Part shown: positions 17,436-25,658 of the stretch, piece by piece
Numbering within the stretch: position 1 is the first letter of the stretch
Layout: every line of letters begins with the position of its first letter
Virus record (IMG/VR): IMGVR_UViG_3300005253_000361
Span: 53,124 to 117,123 of that record
Source of the DNA: a virus
Reading direction: 5' to 3' (one strand)
DNA: 64,000 nucleotides
Notes under the pieces: model-generated
Databases searched by the model: none
The model's input: the letters and a program-made list of their open reading frames with translations, nothing else
Told to the model about the DNA's origin: nothing
Program-made: the position numbers and the translations under genes

Positions 17436-20363
17436 CTACGCTGCCCGGGCGCTCCTCTCGGCATCTCGCAGAGAGGCCCGAATCGGCGCCGCTGCGGCCT
17501 GCTTGAGCCACTGCAGCACGGCGAGCCTCGGGAACGGGTCGACCTCGTCCGCGTTCTCGTCGGCGAAATCGTCGAACGTCGGGATCACGAAGACCTTGTT
17601 GAAGGTCCGGCCGAACGCGCGAGAGAGCCCGTACGTCACGGTCGAGTACCCGAGCTCAGGGTCCACGTCCATCACGTGCCGCAGCGACTCGACCTCAGCG
17701 GTCAGGATCGCCCCGTCGACAACACTGACGACCTGGTCCTGACAGTCTCCGAGGATTGCCTTCGCTTGGTTCCAGTGCGACGGCTCAAGTTCCTCGAGTC
17801 GCTGGTTCGCTTCATCGATGAAAACCCGTATCACAGTCTCGAGCCGCAGAGCCTCGCGAGTCAGCGCGGCCGTCTCCTTCGTGCCACCAAACCGGGCCAA
17901 CAGATCATCATCGCTCCCAGTGGAGTACTCGATCGGCTTCGCCGCACGGGTCGGTCGAGCCATCCCCATACCGTCCGGCCGAGAAGCGGCGGTGATGCGC
18001 TGGCCGGGAGAAAGACCGAAGAACGGAGTCGCGCGATAACCACGTGGCACCTGGCCAGAGGAAGTCATGCTGGCGCCCTCGCCCTCACCGGGGATGTCGG
18101 TGTCGACCGCGGTAGACTCATCCCCGATCTGAGCCGTGTGCACAAGCTCGAGGAACAGCCCGGGATGGATCTCGTGGAGGAGGTCAAACGTGAACTTCTC
18201 CGCCATCAGGTCCATCAGGGGCTTGAAGAGGTTGAAGACCCGCAGCTCCTTGTACGCCTCCGCGGTGTTGCCCTGAATGGCAATCCTTCCGTTCCGACGG
18301 GTCAAGAACAGTTGGTTCGGAGGAACCGAGAAACAGTAGACCTCGCCGTCATACTCGACACGGTCTACATTGGTGTTTGCCCGAACCGAAGCCTCAAAGC
18401 ACCCTTCGACAATACTCACCCGGTAAACTGGGTCATAACCGTTCCGCTGATGCACAACACTTATATGGGCACGGTACCCAAGACTAATAGCAAGAAGCTG
18501 AACCCCGTCAGCAAGCTGCTTCGACTTGGAGTAGTAGCAAGCTGCCTTCCGGTTCGGGCGAGGATCTCGACTGCCGTCCCCTGCAATAAGCGCATTGTAG
18601 AGAATCTCTAACTGGTCCCTGGACAGACCCCAAATAAACTCAGGTAGCCTCTTTTCTCCGGCCCCTTGGCCGCAGTGTTCGATGAGCCACGAGCACAATG
18701 CCTTGTCAGCCACCTGCCAGCGGCGTGTGTTGTCCGCGCTGGTTCGGCGGTCAAAAGCTACCGGCATCTGGTCCACCACATACTGCATACGCTCAACCAC
18801 TGGGGACGCTTCAGACTGACACAGATTGATCTTCCAAGTACCCTTCCCGTAGCGCTTGGCATGCCCCTCAGAGAGCCAATACCCCAAAAACTCCATAAAC
18901 AAATCCATGGGAATCCCGCGATCAGGGTAGTCGCCGTTAGGCCCCCCACCAACAGTGCAGCCCGGGAGAACGAAACCCTCCTTGCGGTCCCCCCTGTGTT
19001 CAACCGCACCGCGAAATGCCCACCGAGTATTCGCTATCTCCAACTCGTGGGCCCGATAGGTCTTGTAAGGATGGCGACCGTCTCCCAACTTGCTGTTCGA
19101 GAAGTCACGCGCCCACATCCGGTGGTCAGGCGTGACCATTACGTCCACCTGCAGGCTGTGGAAATGGACCATTTCGCCTCTGTAGGGAGCACGGTAAACG
19201 CCATCTGCAGAACATCGGTACTCAATCTGACGGGTCTCCGGGTTGAACGTAGCGACACAATCATCATCCCGAAGATCCGGAAGCGTCTTCCACCCACGCT
19301 GCGTCAACGTCTCTGTGTCGGCACTATAGCAACTTCTGTTAACATCTGCAGATTGTCCCATGTCCAGCGGAGTTACGCCGAAATTTCTAAAAATTATCTT
19401 CTCAATCCGGGGCACGATCAGCGCGATCTCCTGCTCGCGGTACGGCCGGCGGAACGGGACCCACTTCGGGGGTTCGCCGGGGCCGTAGGTCGCGTACATC
19501 TTCGTGTTGTTCTTACCGCCCTTGTTCGCAGTGAACTCTTCCTTGGCCCGTAAGTACCCTTCTTCGCCGACATCCCCAAGCGCCAAGATGCCCTGTGGAA
19601 TCTCGTTATCATTGAAGAAGGCCGCGATATCCACGCTTGCCAGTATGAGAGCTGCGACCTCCTGTGTAATCGTTTCGATGATCGGGGTCCCGTAAGGACT
19701 GTTGGTGCGCGGGTACAGTACCGAGTAGGAAATCTGGTCCGGGGTAAACCTGACCTTCTTCTCACTCTTGTCGCTGAGCTTCACAACCTGAACGAACTCC
19801 TCGATAATTCCGTTGTAGTCCCACTTGACCGCGAACCTGGCGAAATCCCGCGGGATGAACTCGACCAGGTCGCCGCCCCGAGTAAATACCTTCTCGATCA
19901 CGGCACCGTCCATGACCAGCAGATCGTTGAGGTACTGGGCCCGGACTCCCCGGAAGGAATGACCCGGCGCCGGACGGGTAAAGAGATCGACGGCGCGATT
20001 GAAGTCGCGCTTCGGCACGCCGGGCTCCGCGATGATGCGCCATGGGCAGGTCGAGAGAGCGCGAACAATGAAATCGACGCATGGCCGAACCGCGGCTGAC
20101 TTCATATAGGTCTCACGCAGATCCTTTCGCGAAAGCCTATGGTCCCACCCGGTCGTGCTGTCGGGCATGAAGACCGAACCAAACCCGCCCCCTACGTGGT
20201 CATCACGCCAGCCACGGCTGGTGACCCCAGCTGGGGTCACCGGCACCAACTGTGGATTCGCGGCCCGGGTGACCCGCGCCTGCCCACTGTCAACGAGCCG
20301 GCGGGCCTCCTCGAGACTGACGGTTTCTCCTGCTCCCCTGATCGGTACCGACAACGCCTTCAC
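17436..20363 (-). CDS. Portal protein interrupted by an intein
   Basis: A 975-residue precursor; removal of residues 345-699 would leave a 620-residue portal. The N-extein has the portal signatures KSAAVRPCVDFIVRALSTCPW, VEFIPRDFARFAV and FNDNEIPQGILALG. The insertion splits the conserved NRS/TAEA segment, and the C-extein continues with YKELRVFNLFKPLMDLMAEKFTFDLL. It lies between TerL and the protease. The start is GTG 20363 or TTG 20354; spacing to AGGAGAGGTG favours the latter. The portal is the dodecameric DNA channel and nucleates head assembly. Confidence 0.92.
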   Translation of the reverse strand: MKALSVPIRGAGETVSLEEARRLVDSGQARVTRAANPQLVPVTPAGVTSRGWRDDHVGGGFGSVFMPDSTTGWDHRLSRKDLRETYMKSAAVRPCVDFIVRALSTCPWRIIAEPGVPKRDFNRAVDLFTRPAPGHSFRGVRAQYLNDLLVMDGAVIEKVFTRGGDLVEFIPRDFARFAVKWDYNGIIEEFVQVVKLSDKSEKKVRFTPDQISYSVLYPRTNSPYGTPIIETITQEVAALILASVDIAAFFNDNEIPQGILALGDVGEEGYLRAKEEFTANKGGKNNTKMYATYGPGEPPKWVPFRRPYREQEIALIVPRIEKIIFRNFGVTPLDMGQSADVNRSCYSADTETLTQRGWKTLPDLRDDDCVATFNPETRQIEYRCSADGVYRAPYRGEMVHFHSLQVDVMVTPDHRMWARDFSNSKLGDGRHPYKTYRAHELEIANTRWAFRGAVEHRGDRKEGFVLPGCTVGGGPNGDYPDRGIPMDLFMEFLGYWLSEGHAKRYGKGTWKINLCQSEASPVVERMQYVVDQMPVAFDRRTSADNTRRWQVADKALCSWLIEHCGQGAGEKRLPEFIWGLSRDQLEILYNALIAGDGSRDPRPNRKAACYYSKSKQLADGVQLLAISLGYRAHISVVHQRNGYDPVYRVSIVEGCFEASVRANTNVDRVEYDGEVYCFSVPPNQLFLTRRNGRIAIQGNTAEAYKELRVFNLFKPLMDLMAEKFTFDLLHEIHPGLFLELVHTAQIGDESTAVDTDIPGEGEGASMTSSGQVPRGYRATPFFGLSPGQRITAASRPDGMGMARPTRAAKPIEYSTGSDDDLLARFGGTKETAALTREALRLETVIRVFIDEANQRLEELEPSHWNQAKAILGDCQDQVVSVVDGAILTAEVESLRHVMDVDPELGYSTVTYGLSRAFGRTFNKVFVIPTFDDFADENADEVDPFPRLAVLQWLKQAAAAPIRASLRDAERSARAA
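18267..19331 (-). mobile_element. Intein with LAGLIDADG-type endonuclease domain
   Basis: It covers 355 codons in frame within the portal gene. It begins with Cys1 (CYSADTETLT, block A), has VTPDHRMW (block B, TxxH) near residue 67, and ends EYDGEVYCFSVPPNQLFLTRRNG (block F) then IAIQGN with the terminal Asn. The +1 residue is Thr. The penultimate residue is Gly where His is usual. Two endonuclease motifs are visible: MEFLGYWLSEGH near 147-157 and ILYNALIAGDGSRD near 243-256. It should splice itself out and could home into intein-less portal genes. Confidence 0.92.
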
Positions 20364-20423
20364 CTCTCCTTATATGGGTTCCACACCTGAATCCACAGTA
20401 TGAGAGGGTAGGGGAGACGTTGT

Positions 20424-20440
20424 AAATCAAACTCTAACCG
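20424..20440 (-). promoter_or_regulatory. GGTTAGAGTTTGATTT motif upstream of portal gene
   Basis: A variant copy of the late motif (CGGTTAGAGTTTGATTT), 61 nt before the portal start and overlapping the TerL stop codon. Confidence 0.4.
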
Positions 20441-22038
20441 AAGTTCCAGATCCCAAACCCACCGGCCTGGCGCGCCCGAAACTTGATCGCCCGCTGGGCA
20501 ATCCAAAGAGCCATGACGGTGTCGGTCTTCTTGGACCCGGGGTACCAGTTGACCATCTCGTAGAGCCATACGCACCAGGGGCACACGCACCCGTCGGGAT
20601 GCCGAAACTTCATCGGGATGACCCAGTTGCCCCGCTGGAACTCGGCCGCCAGCAACGGGATGCCCTCGTTGAGGTCCATCTTCTGGCTACCGGTCCGGTG
20701 AGCCTCGAGCGGAAGGTTGACCCCATCCATGTCCTCCATCCAGTCGATCAACGCCTGCTGGTAGTAGTTGTTCTCCACCATGACGGCGTTCGGATGGTAG
20801 GTCTCGTAGACGTCAATGAGCTGTCGAGCTGTATTGGGAGAGGTCCAGTGGCCGCGCCGAATGTCGATCGGGATCCGGGTGCCCTTCGGGAGGCTCCCCG
20901 TCCCGTCGGCGACCGCCACAGTGAAGATGACGCTGGGGCAGTTGGTCTTCTTGAGCCCAATCCCGAGATCCACTCCGGTGTAACGGGTGTACTCGGCGAA
21001 CTCGGGGTCGTCGGGAGAGATGCCGTACACGATCGAGCCGTCGGAATTGTCGTCGCCGTAGAAGAACTCCCTACGGAACAGCCGGACCGACTCATCCATG
21101 GGACGGTTACGGTGCGAACGGTTGAAGACAAAGACACCGCGCTCCTGGCACTCCGCCTCGTACGCCTCTTTGGTCCAATCCTGACCGCCGGGAATCGGCA
21201 GATCAAACGAGGAGCCGTGCCAGGACTCGATAGAGTTGAAGTCGTCCGCGACACCGTAGACGCGGTGCTGCCACGCGGGGTTCTTGATGACCCGCATTGA
21301 GCAGTCATCCTCGTGCCAGAGCGTACAGATGTACCAGAAGCGAGCCTGCGGGCCGGACTTGACGTCTGCCCAGGTACCCTCAAACGCATTCGTGATGTTG
21401 TCGCGGCTGCGCTCCTCCACGACAGAGGTCTGGAGTGACGTGATGTCGTCGTACAGGATGATGTCAGCACGCCCGCCCTCCGGCGAGCTCGTCACGCCCC
21501 AGGCCTCGACGGTCGAGTCACGACTGTCGAGCGTACCCTTGGGGCGCAGGACATTGATCTGCTCGCTCGACCAGGCCTTATCGGGGTCAGGCTGCATATC
21601 GGGAAACACGGCCTGGCAGACGCCGGACGGGCACTCGACGATGTGGCGGCCAATCTCCTGCAGGTTCTTCTTCGCCCGCGTCTGACTGACCGACACCTCC
21701 TTGATGCGGATCGCCAGGCTGTTACCGATCTCCCACAGGCACCGCAGCACCGAGATCTGGGTTGACTTGCCACACCCACGTGGAGCCGCTATCAGGATGC
21801 GTGAGTGCTCGCTCAGCAGGTCCTGCCACTCGATGTGCATCGGGTGCTGGGCCCGCATAAAATGGAGCGCGACGAAGACGTTCGGATCCTTGCGAGCAAG
21901 CACAATCAGCTCCTGCTGAAGCCCCTGCTGGACCAGCTCAACTTCCGCGTCCTCCAGAGCCCCGAGATTCGGGAGCTCAACCTGGGGCGCCCAGGGCGTG
22001 ATGATCCGTGGTTCCCCCTCCTGGCCCACCTCGCACAC
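20434..22038 (-). CDS. terL: Terminase large subunit
   Basis: A 534-residue packaging motor. Walker A is APRGCGKST at 85-93, Walker B IILYDD at 193-198, and the RNase H-like nuclease begins GVDLGIG near 355-361, with AVMVENNYY and KKTDTVMALW supplying further acidic residues. A CVCPWC cluster near the C-terminus may bind metal. The start is GTG 22038, eight bases after GGGGAGGAG; five bases separate it from TerS. It docks on the portal encoded next. Confidence 0.95.
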   Translation of the reverse strand: MCEVGQEGEPRIITPWAPQVELPNLGALEDAEVELVQQGLQQELIVLARKDPNVFVALHFMRAQHPMHIEWQDLLSEHSRILIAAPRGCGKSTQISVLRCLWEIGNSLAIRIKEVSVSQTRAKKNLQEIGRHIVECPSGVCQAVFPDMQPDPDKAWSSEQINVLRPKGTLDSRDSTVEAWGVTSSPEGGRADIILYDDITSLQTSVVEERSRDNITNAFEGTWADVKSGPQARFWYICTLWHEDDCSMRVIKNPAWQHRVYGVADDFNSIESWHGSSFDLPIPGGQDWTKEAYEAECQERGVFVFNRSHRNRPMDESVRLFRREFFYGDDNSDGSIVYGISPDDPEFAEYTRYTGVDLGIGLKKTNCPSVIFTVAVADGTGSLPKGTRIPIDIRRGHWTSPNTARQLIDVYETYHPNAVMVENNYYQQALIDWMEDMDGVNLPLEAHRTGSQKMDLNEGIPLLAAEFQRGNWVIPMKFRHPDGCVCPWCVWLYEMVNWYPGSKKTDTVMALWIAQRAIKFRARQAGGFGIWNFG

Positions 22039-22043
22039 GCGCG

Positions 22044-22604
22044 CTACTCCTCCCCGGGCGGGAGAGCCTCTGGTTCAGGGGTGACGTCGATGACAGGCCC
22101 GCCCTGCTCGTAATGAGGGGAGGACTGGGCAATCTCGAGCAGCGTCGTGATGGCGATCTTCCGGTTGGCCGGCAGACCGTGCAGGACGATATTGTGATCC
22201 GTACGGATATTCGCGGTGGGCTCGCCGAGGTGGAGGCGAAGCTTGTCGTCCCACAGCGCCAAGATCTTCATCACCTGCTCAATCTGGGTGAACTCCATCT
22301 CCTGGTCTACGAAATCCTCCATGGCCTTCGTGACCAGAAAGCGAAAGCGCTTCATGTTGTCGACGAGCTCGTCCGAATGGACGTCTACATCGACCGCCTG
22401 CTGGAGTGCACCAAGCTTCAACTTCCGGGACACTTCGTCCTTCAGCACAGCGAGGTGGCGGTCCCAGCCCTCCTCTTTGGCCCATCGGCCGAGCTGCGAT
22501 CGATCAACACCCAGTTCCTTCGCGACCAACGTGAGGTTGCCGAGCTTCTTATAAAGCTCCAGGCATCGGGTGCGCTTCTCAGTATCCTTCTTCCTACCGG
22601 CCAC
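22044..22604 (-). CDS. Terminase small subunit
   Basis: A 186-residue protein. The N-terminal helix-turn-helix (RCLELYKKLGNLTLVAKELGVDRSQLGRWAKEEGW) is that of small terminases that bind packaging sites; a helical oligomerisation core follows. The frame extends to TTG 22607, but GTG 22604 has the better spacing to AAGGGGTG. It precedes TerL directly. Confidence 0.8.
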   Translation of the reverse strand: MAGRKKDTEKRTRCLELYKKLGNLTLVAKELGVDRSQLGRWAKEEGWDRHLAVLKDEVSRKLKLGALQQAVDVDVHSDELVDNMKRFRFLVTKAMEDFVDQEMEFTQIEQVMKILALWDDKLRLHLGEPTANIRTDHNIVLHGLPANRKIAITTLLEIAQSSPHYEQGGPVIDVTPEPEALPPGEE

Positions 22605-22676
22605 CAAACATCACCCCTTGAAAAAAATGAGCGTGTACTTCGCACCCCCAATACTGGAGAGGCAAGTGCCCTCATG

Positions 22677-22693
22677 GCAATCAAACTCTCACG
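22677..22693 (-). promoter_or_regulatory. CGTGAGAGTTTGATTGCC motif upstream of terminase genes
   Basis: The best-preserved copy of the late motif, 73 nt before the TerS start and overlapping the end of the upstream gene. Confidence 0.45.
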
Positions 22694-23378
22694 CGGATTC
22701 GCGGTCGAGTTCTACCTCCTTCTGCAGCAGTGCCAGCGCCCGCCAGGCCATCTTGGCCGAGTGCCGCGTCCCGTCGGTGTCGATCCCCCCACGCTGCAGA
22801 AAATGGCGGATCAGCGCGTCGCCCTCGTCACTGCTCTTGCCTCGAGCCCAGTGCAGGTGCTCACCCGGGTTGTGCTGTTCGTTACCGACCCACGAGACAT
22901 GTGCGATCTCGACGAACGCGTCGGGGAAATAGTCGAGCACGCCGCTGGCCACGGGCCGCTGCTTGCGGACTTCCGCAGCCTCCGGGAAGATGGACGCCCG
23001 GGTCGGCGCCACATCCGGCTCCTCGTCGACCTCCAGAAGCGGCCCCATAGTGGGGTACGTTATCAACTCCAATCCCAGCTCGCGAGCAATCGCCACCTCG
23101 AGGCGTGCTCCTGCGGAATTCTGCCAACCCGGCAACACCACCACCGCGTCGACTTCCAGAAGCGCCCCGACATCCTGCCGCATGTAGTGCGGGCGGGACT
23201 TCGAGGTGTCACCGCCGTCAGTTTCAGCGGGGCTGAAAACTTTCCAACCGTGGGCCTTGATGTCCTTCGAGGCAGCGCGGAACGCGGGGAAGTTGAGCTC
23301 CGGGAGGCCCGTCATAGGACCCGACAGATAGACGTAGTAGTTGGAGTGCCGTGACAACTGCGTGCCCATATCGGTCAT
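22689..23378 (-). CDS. Deoxyribosyltransferase-like (DUF4406) / nucleotide diphosphohydrolase-like (DUF5664) fusion
   Basis: A 229-residue protein with two domains. Residues about 13-110 (YYVYLSGPMTGLPELNFPAF ... SAGARLEVAIARELGLELITY) match DUF4406, related to nucleoside 2-deoxyribosyltransferases. Residues about 140-225 (PVASGVLDYFPDAFVEIAHV, GNEQHNPGEHLHW, DALIRHFLQRGGIDTDG, HSAKMAWRALALL) match DUF5664, a family annotated as dATP/dGTP diphosphohydrolase-related. The protein probably alters the nucleotide pool. Its start overlaps the stop of the nuclease-like gene. Confidence 0.7.
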   Translation of the reverse strand: MTDMGTQLSRHSNYYVYLSGPMTGLPELNFPAFRAASKDIKAHGWKVFSPAETDGGDTSKSRPHYMRQDVGALLEVDAVVVLPGWQNSAGARLEVAIARELGLELITYPTMGPLLEVDEEPDVAPTRASIFPEAAEVRKQRPVASGVLDYFPDAFVEIAHVSWVGNEQHNPGEHLHWARGKSSDEGDALIRHFLQRGGIDTDGTRHSAKMAWRALALLQKEVELDRESA

Positions 23379-23863
23379 CCGATGGACCCCAGAAAGTCGT
23401 CAAGCAGACAGACGAAATAGGCCTCGTCGTCGACCACGAACACCAGATGGGCGGGCAGATCGAAAAAGTCAGAGAGGAAGTCGAACCCGTCCTGGTCCGT
23501 CATGCAGAACACCTGCTGGTGCGGCATCGAGAACACGAGCAGTGGGTTGAGGTCAATCGGGGCATCGTCCCGCGCCTCGATGAACCACTGGTAGATGATC
23601 GACTTCTTCGGGTCCCTGAACAGGCTCCGGAGCGACCAGCCCTGACGGTACTTGCACTCCCACCAGTAGGGAAACGTATCGCTGTAGGGAGCGTGCGGTA
23701 CGGCGTCGTGTGACTGCTTGTGGCCGGAACCGGCACGGTCGGCGAACTTTTGCCAGCCCCAGCCAAACGTGAACGCGATCTTCTTGGCGGTGCGGCGCTC
23801 GAACCCCTTGCCGGCGGTCCGGTTCCGCTTCCCCATCTTTCGTTGCAGCTCTTTCTTGTCCAT
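23375..23863 (-). CDS. Putative PD-(D/E)XK nuclease / Holliday junction resolvase-like protein
   Basis: A 162-residue protein. GKGFERRTAKKIA, then SHDAVP and WECKYRQGWSL, follow the E-x-D-x-ECK layout of small PD-(D/E)XK nucleases such as archaeal-type resolvases. A basic N-terminus (KKELQRKMGKRNRTAG) suits DNA binding. It lies close to terminase, where resolvases often debranch DNA before packaging. The activity is inferred. A TGAGGG element and AAGGAG precede the start. Confidence 0.55.
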   Translation of the reverse strand: MDKKELQRKMGKRNRTAGKGFERRTAKKIAFTFGWGWQKFADRAGSGHKQSHDAVPHAPYSDTFPYWWECKYRQGWSLRSLFRDPKKSIIYQWFIEARDDAPIDLNPLLVFSMPHQQVFCMTDQDGFDFLSDFFDLPAHLVFVVDDEAYFVCLLDDFLGSIG

Positions 23864-23877
23864 CTGCCTCGCTCCTT

Positions 23878-23889
23878 CCCCTCAGTCGG
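23878..23889 (-). promoter_or_regulatory. TGAGGG element upstream of nuclease-like gene
   Basis: The minus strand reads ACCGACTGAGGGGAAGGAG; the hexamer ends about 15 nt before the start. Confidence 0.6.
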
Positions 23890-23893
23890 TAGG

Positions 23894-24184
23894 CTATTGC
23901 TCGTTTGCGCACCCAACAGATTCGTGAATGTTGTCCACCCAGTGGCCGATCTCACAGGCCGGGCAGAATTCCATCGCGGTCAACCCCTTCACCGCCAGCG
24001 CCATCCCCATCGCGGTGATGTGGAGCGCGCCCACTTCGCCGTTCTCCAGCATCGTCAGGAGATCCACCTGGAATTCGGCGAACGCCTCGTCGACAACATT
24101 CGGCATCCCGTGGTCCCCCTCCACACGACATGTCGGGTCCGACATCGCGTGGAAGCGCTCCTCAAACTCGTCGAATCGTGTCAT
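23894..24184 (-). CDS. Hypothetical protein with CxxC
   Basis: A 96-residue protein, acidic and helical, with FCPACEIGHW near the C-terminus. ATG 24184 overlaps the rmlC stop (ATGA), which I prefer to longer in-frame starts. No function recognised. Confidence 0.6.
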   Translation of the reverse strand: MTRFDEFEERFHAMSDPTCRVEGDHGMPNVVDEAFAEFQVDLLTMLENGEVGALHITAMGMALAVKGLTAMEFCPACEIGHWVDNIHESVGCANEQ

Positions 24185-24663
24185 CGGTTCTCCGTCTCCC
24201 AGAACTCCGGCCCCGTGAACTCGTCCCACTGGTGGCGAAGCTCATCGGGATTCTCCCGGTCGTACGGGTGCGACGGCAGGTTGAGGATCGTGGCCCCGTC
24301 GCGTGACAACGGTGTGAAACCGTGGGCGACTCCGGGCGGGATCCAGAGCCGTGCGTCCGAACCCTTTTCGCCCAAGATGGCGTAGGCCCAACTCATATAC
24401 GAGTTCTCGGCGAGACCGCGCCGCAGATCGACAAGTCCGACCTTCATCGTGCCCTGCACGCAAAAGAAGCAGTCGGTCTGGATTGCGTGCTCGTGCCAGG
24501 CCTTCACAGCACCAAAATGACAATGGGTGATGTAGGCTTGCCCGAACTGACGAAAGTCACGATCATCCGCCCGAAGGATCTCGGTTAGAAACCCCCGGTC
24601 GTCAGCGTTCCTTTTCACGGGTTGCAGCTTCACTCCCGGCAGGCACTCTCCGACCAGACTCAT
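24181..24663 (-). CDS. rmlC: dTDP-4-dehydrorhamnose 3,5-epimerase-like protein (RmlC)
   Basis: A 160-residue cupin. It opens with GVKLQPVKRNADDRGFLTEIL and has the family segments AYITHCHFGAVKAWHEH (active-site His), CVQGTMKVGLVDLR and LWIPPGVAHGFTPLS. RmlC epimerises the keto sugar made by RmlB. ATG 24663 overlaps the rmlB stop (ATGA), supporting this start over longer ones. No rmlA or rmlD is in the window, so the host or a distant gene must supply dTDP-glucose and any reduction. Confidence 0.85.
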   Translation of the reverse strand: MSLVGECLPGVKLQPVKRNADDRGFLTEILRADDRDFRQFGQAYITHCHFGAVKAWHEHAIQTDCFFCVQGTMKVGLVDLRRGLAENSYMSWAYAILGEKGSDARLWIPPGVAHGFTPLSRDGATILNLPSHPYDRENPDELRHQWDEFTGPEFWETENR

Positions 24664-25658
24664 GCCGCCACCTCGGGTAATTCTCCGGTCCACTTGCCGG
24701 CGTAGTAACCGATCGTGTGAGACACACCACGATCGAGGGGGATCCTCGGCGCCCACGCCAGTTCCATCCGAGCGCGCTCCGAAGAAATGCTGTAACGCGC
24801 GTCACCGCCCGGCCGGTCCTCGACGTAGGTGATCTTGGTCTCCTCCAACCCGAAGTGGTGCAGGACCGCCAACGCAACTTCACTGACGGTCATGTACTCC
24901 TCGGATGCAATGTTGAAAATGGATCCGCTGGCACCTCGCTCGCCGGCAAGCAGGATCCCCATGGCCCCGTCGCTCACGTGGGTGAACTCGCGGAGCTGAG
25001 ATCCGTCACCGTGCACGGTGAGGTTCTGTCCCGACATCGCGAGATACACGAAGCGGGGGAACAGCTTCTCCGGGTACTGCCGCGGCCCGTACTGGTTTGC
25101 CGGGCGTAGGATTACCGTGTCCAGACCATGGGTTCGGTGGTACGCCTGAACCAAGAAGTCCGCGCCCGCCTTTGCGGCGCTGTACGGGTTGGTCGGGGCC
25201 AGCGCGGTGTCCTCCGTAGCGACATCTATCGCGCGCGTCTGCATGTCGCCGTAGACCTCGTCGGTCGACACAAAGACGAACCGTGAACCCCACTGGCGGG
25301 CCCACTCGAGCATGACCGCGGTCCCGTAGAAATCCACCTGGGCGAACGGGAGACCATTCTCGATGGAGCGGTCCACATGGGTCTCGGCCGCGAGGTGAAA
25401 GATCACATCGGGTCGCTTCACGCTGAAGCCGATGGCCTCGTCGCACACATCCAGTTCCTTCAGGATGATCTGATCCCGCACGTCACTAAGGTTCTCCCTG
25501 TCGCCGGCGTAAGTGAACTTGTCGACCACCGTCAGTGACGCGGGGGAGCGGCGAGCAAGAAGGAGCTCAACCAATCGCGAGCCGATGAAGCCCCCGCCCC
25601 CGGTCACAAGAACGTGCTTCCCGTCCAGCGACGGAGGCGCCCTGTGCGTATAAGCCAT
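24660..25658 (-). CDS. rmlB: dTDP-glucose 4,6-dehydratase (RmlB)
   Basis: A 332-residue extended short-chain dehydrogenase. It has the NAD site VLVTGGGGFIGS at 16-27, DVIFHLAAETHVDRSIENG, FVSTDEVYGD (catalytic T-D-E) and NPYSAAKAGAD (YxxxK). These are diagnostic for RmlB. The chosen ATG 25658 overlaps the upstream stop (ATGA). With rmlC next to it the phage can make a dTDP-4-keto-6-deoxy sugar, a likely donor for its own glycosyltransferases. Confidence 0.92.
   Translation of the reverse strand: MAYTHRAPPSLDGKHVLVTGGGGFIGSRLVELLLARRSPASLTVVDKFTYAGDRENLSDVRDQIILKELDVCDEAIGFSVKRPDVIFHLAAETHVDRSIENGLPFAQVDFYGTAVMLEWARQWGSRFVFVSTDEVYGDMQTRAIDVATEDTALAPTNPYSAAKAGADFLVQAYHRTHGLDTVILRPANQYGPRQYPEKLFPRFVYLAMSGQNLTVHGDGSQLREFTHVSDGAMGILLAGERGASGSIFNIASEEYMTVSEVALAVLHHFGLEETKITYVEDRPGGDARYSISSERARMELAWAPRIPLDRGVSHTIGYYAGKWTGELPEVAA

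Noticed and set aside
22008-23354. A 448-codon plus-strand frame opposite terminase small subunit and the DUF fusion
   Set aside because: Both minus-strand genes have recognisable domains and correct coupling; the plus frame has none.
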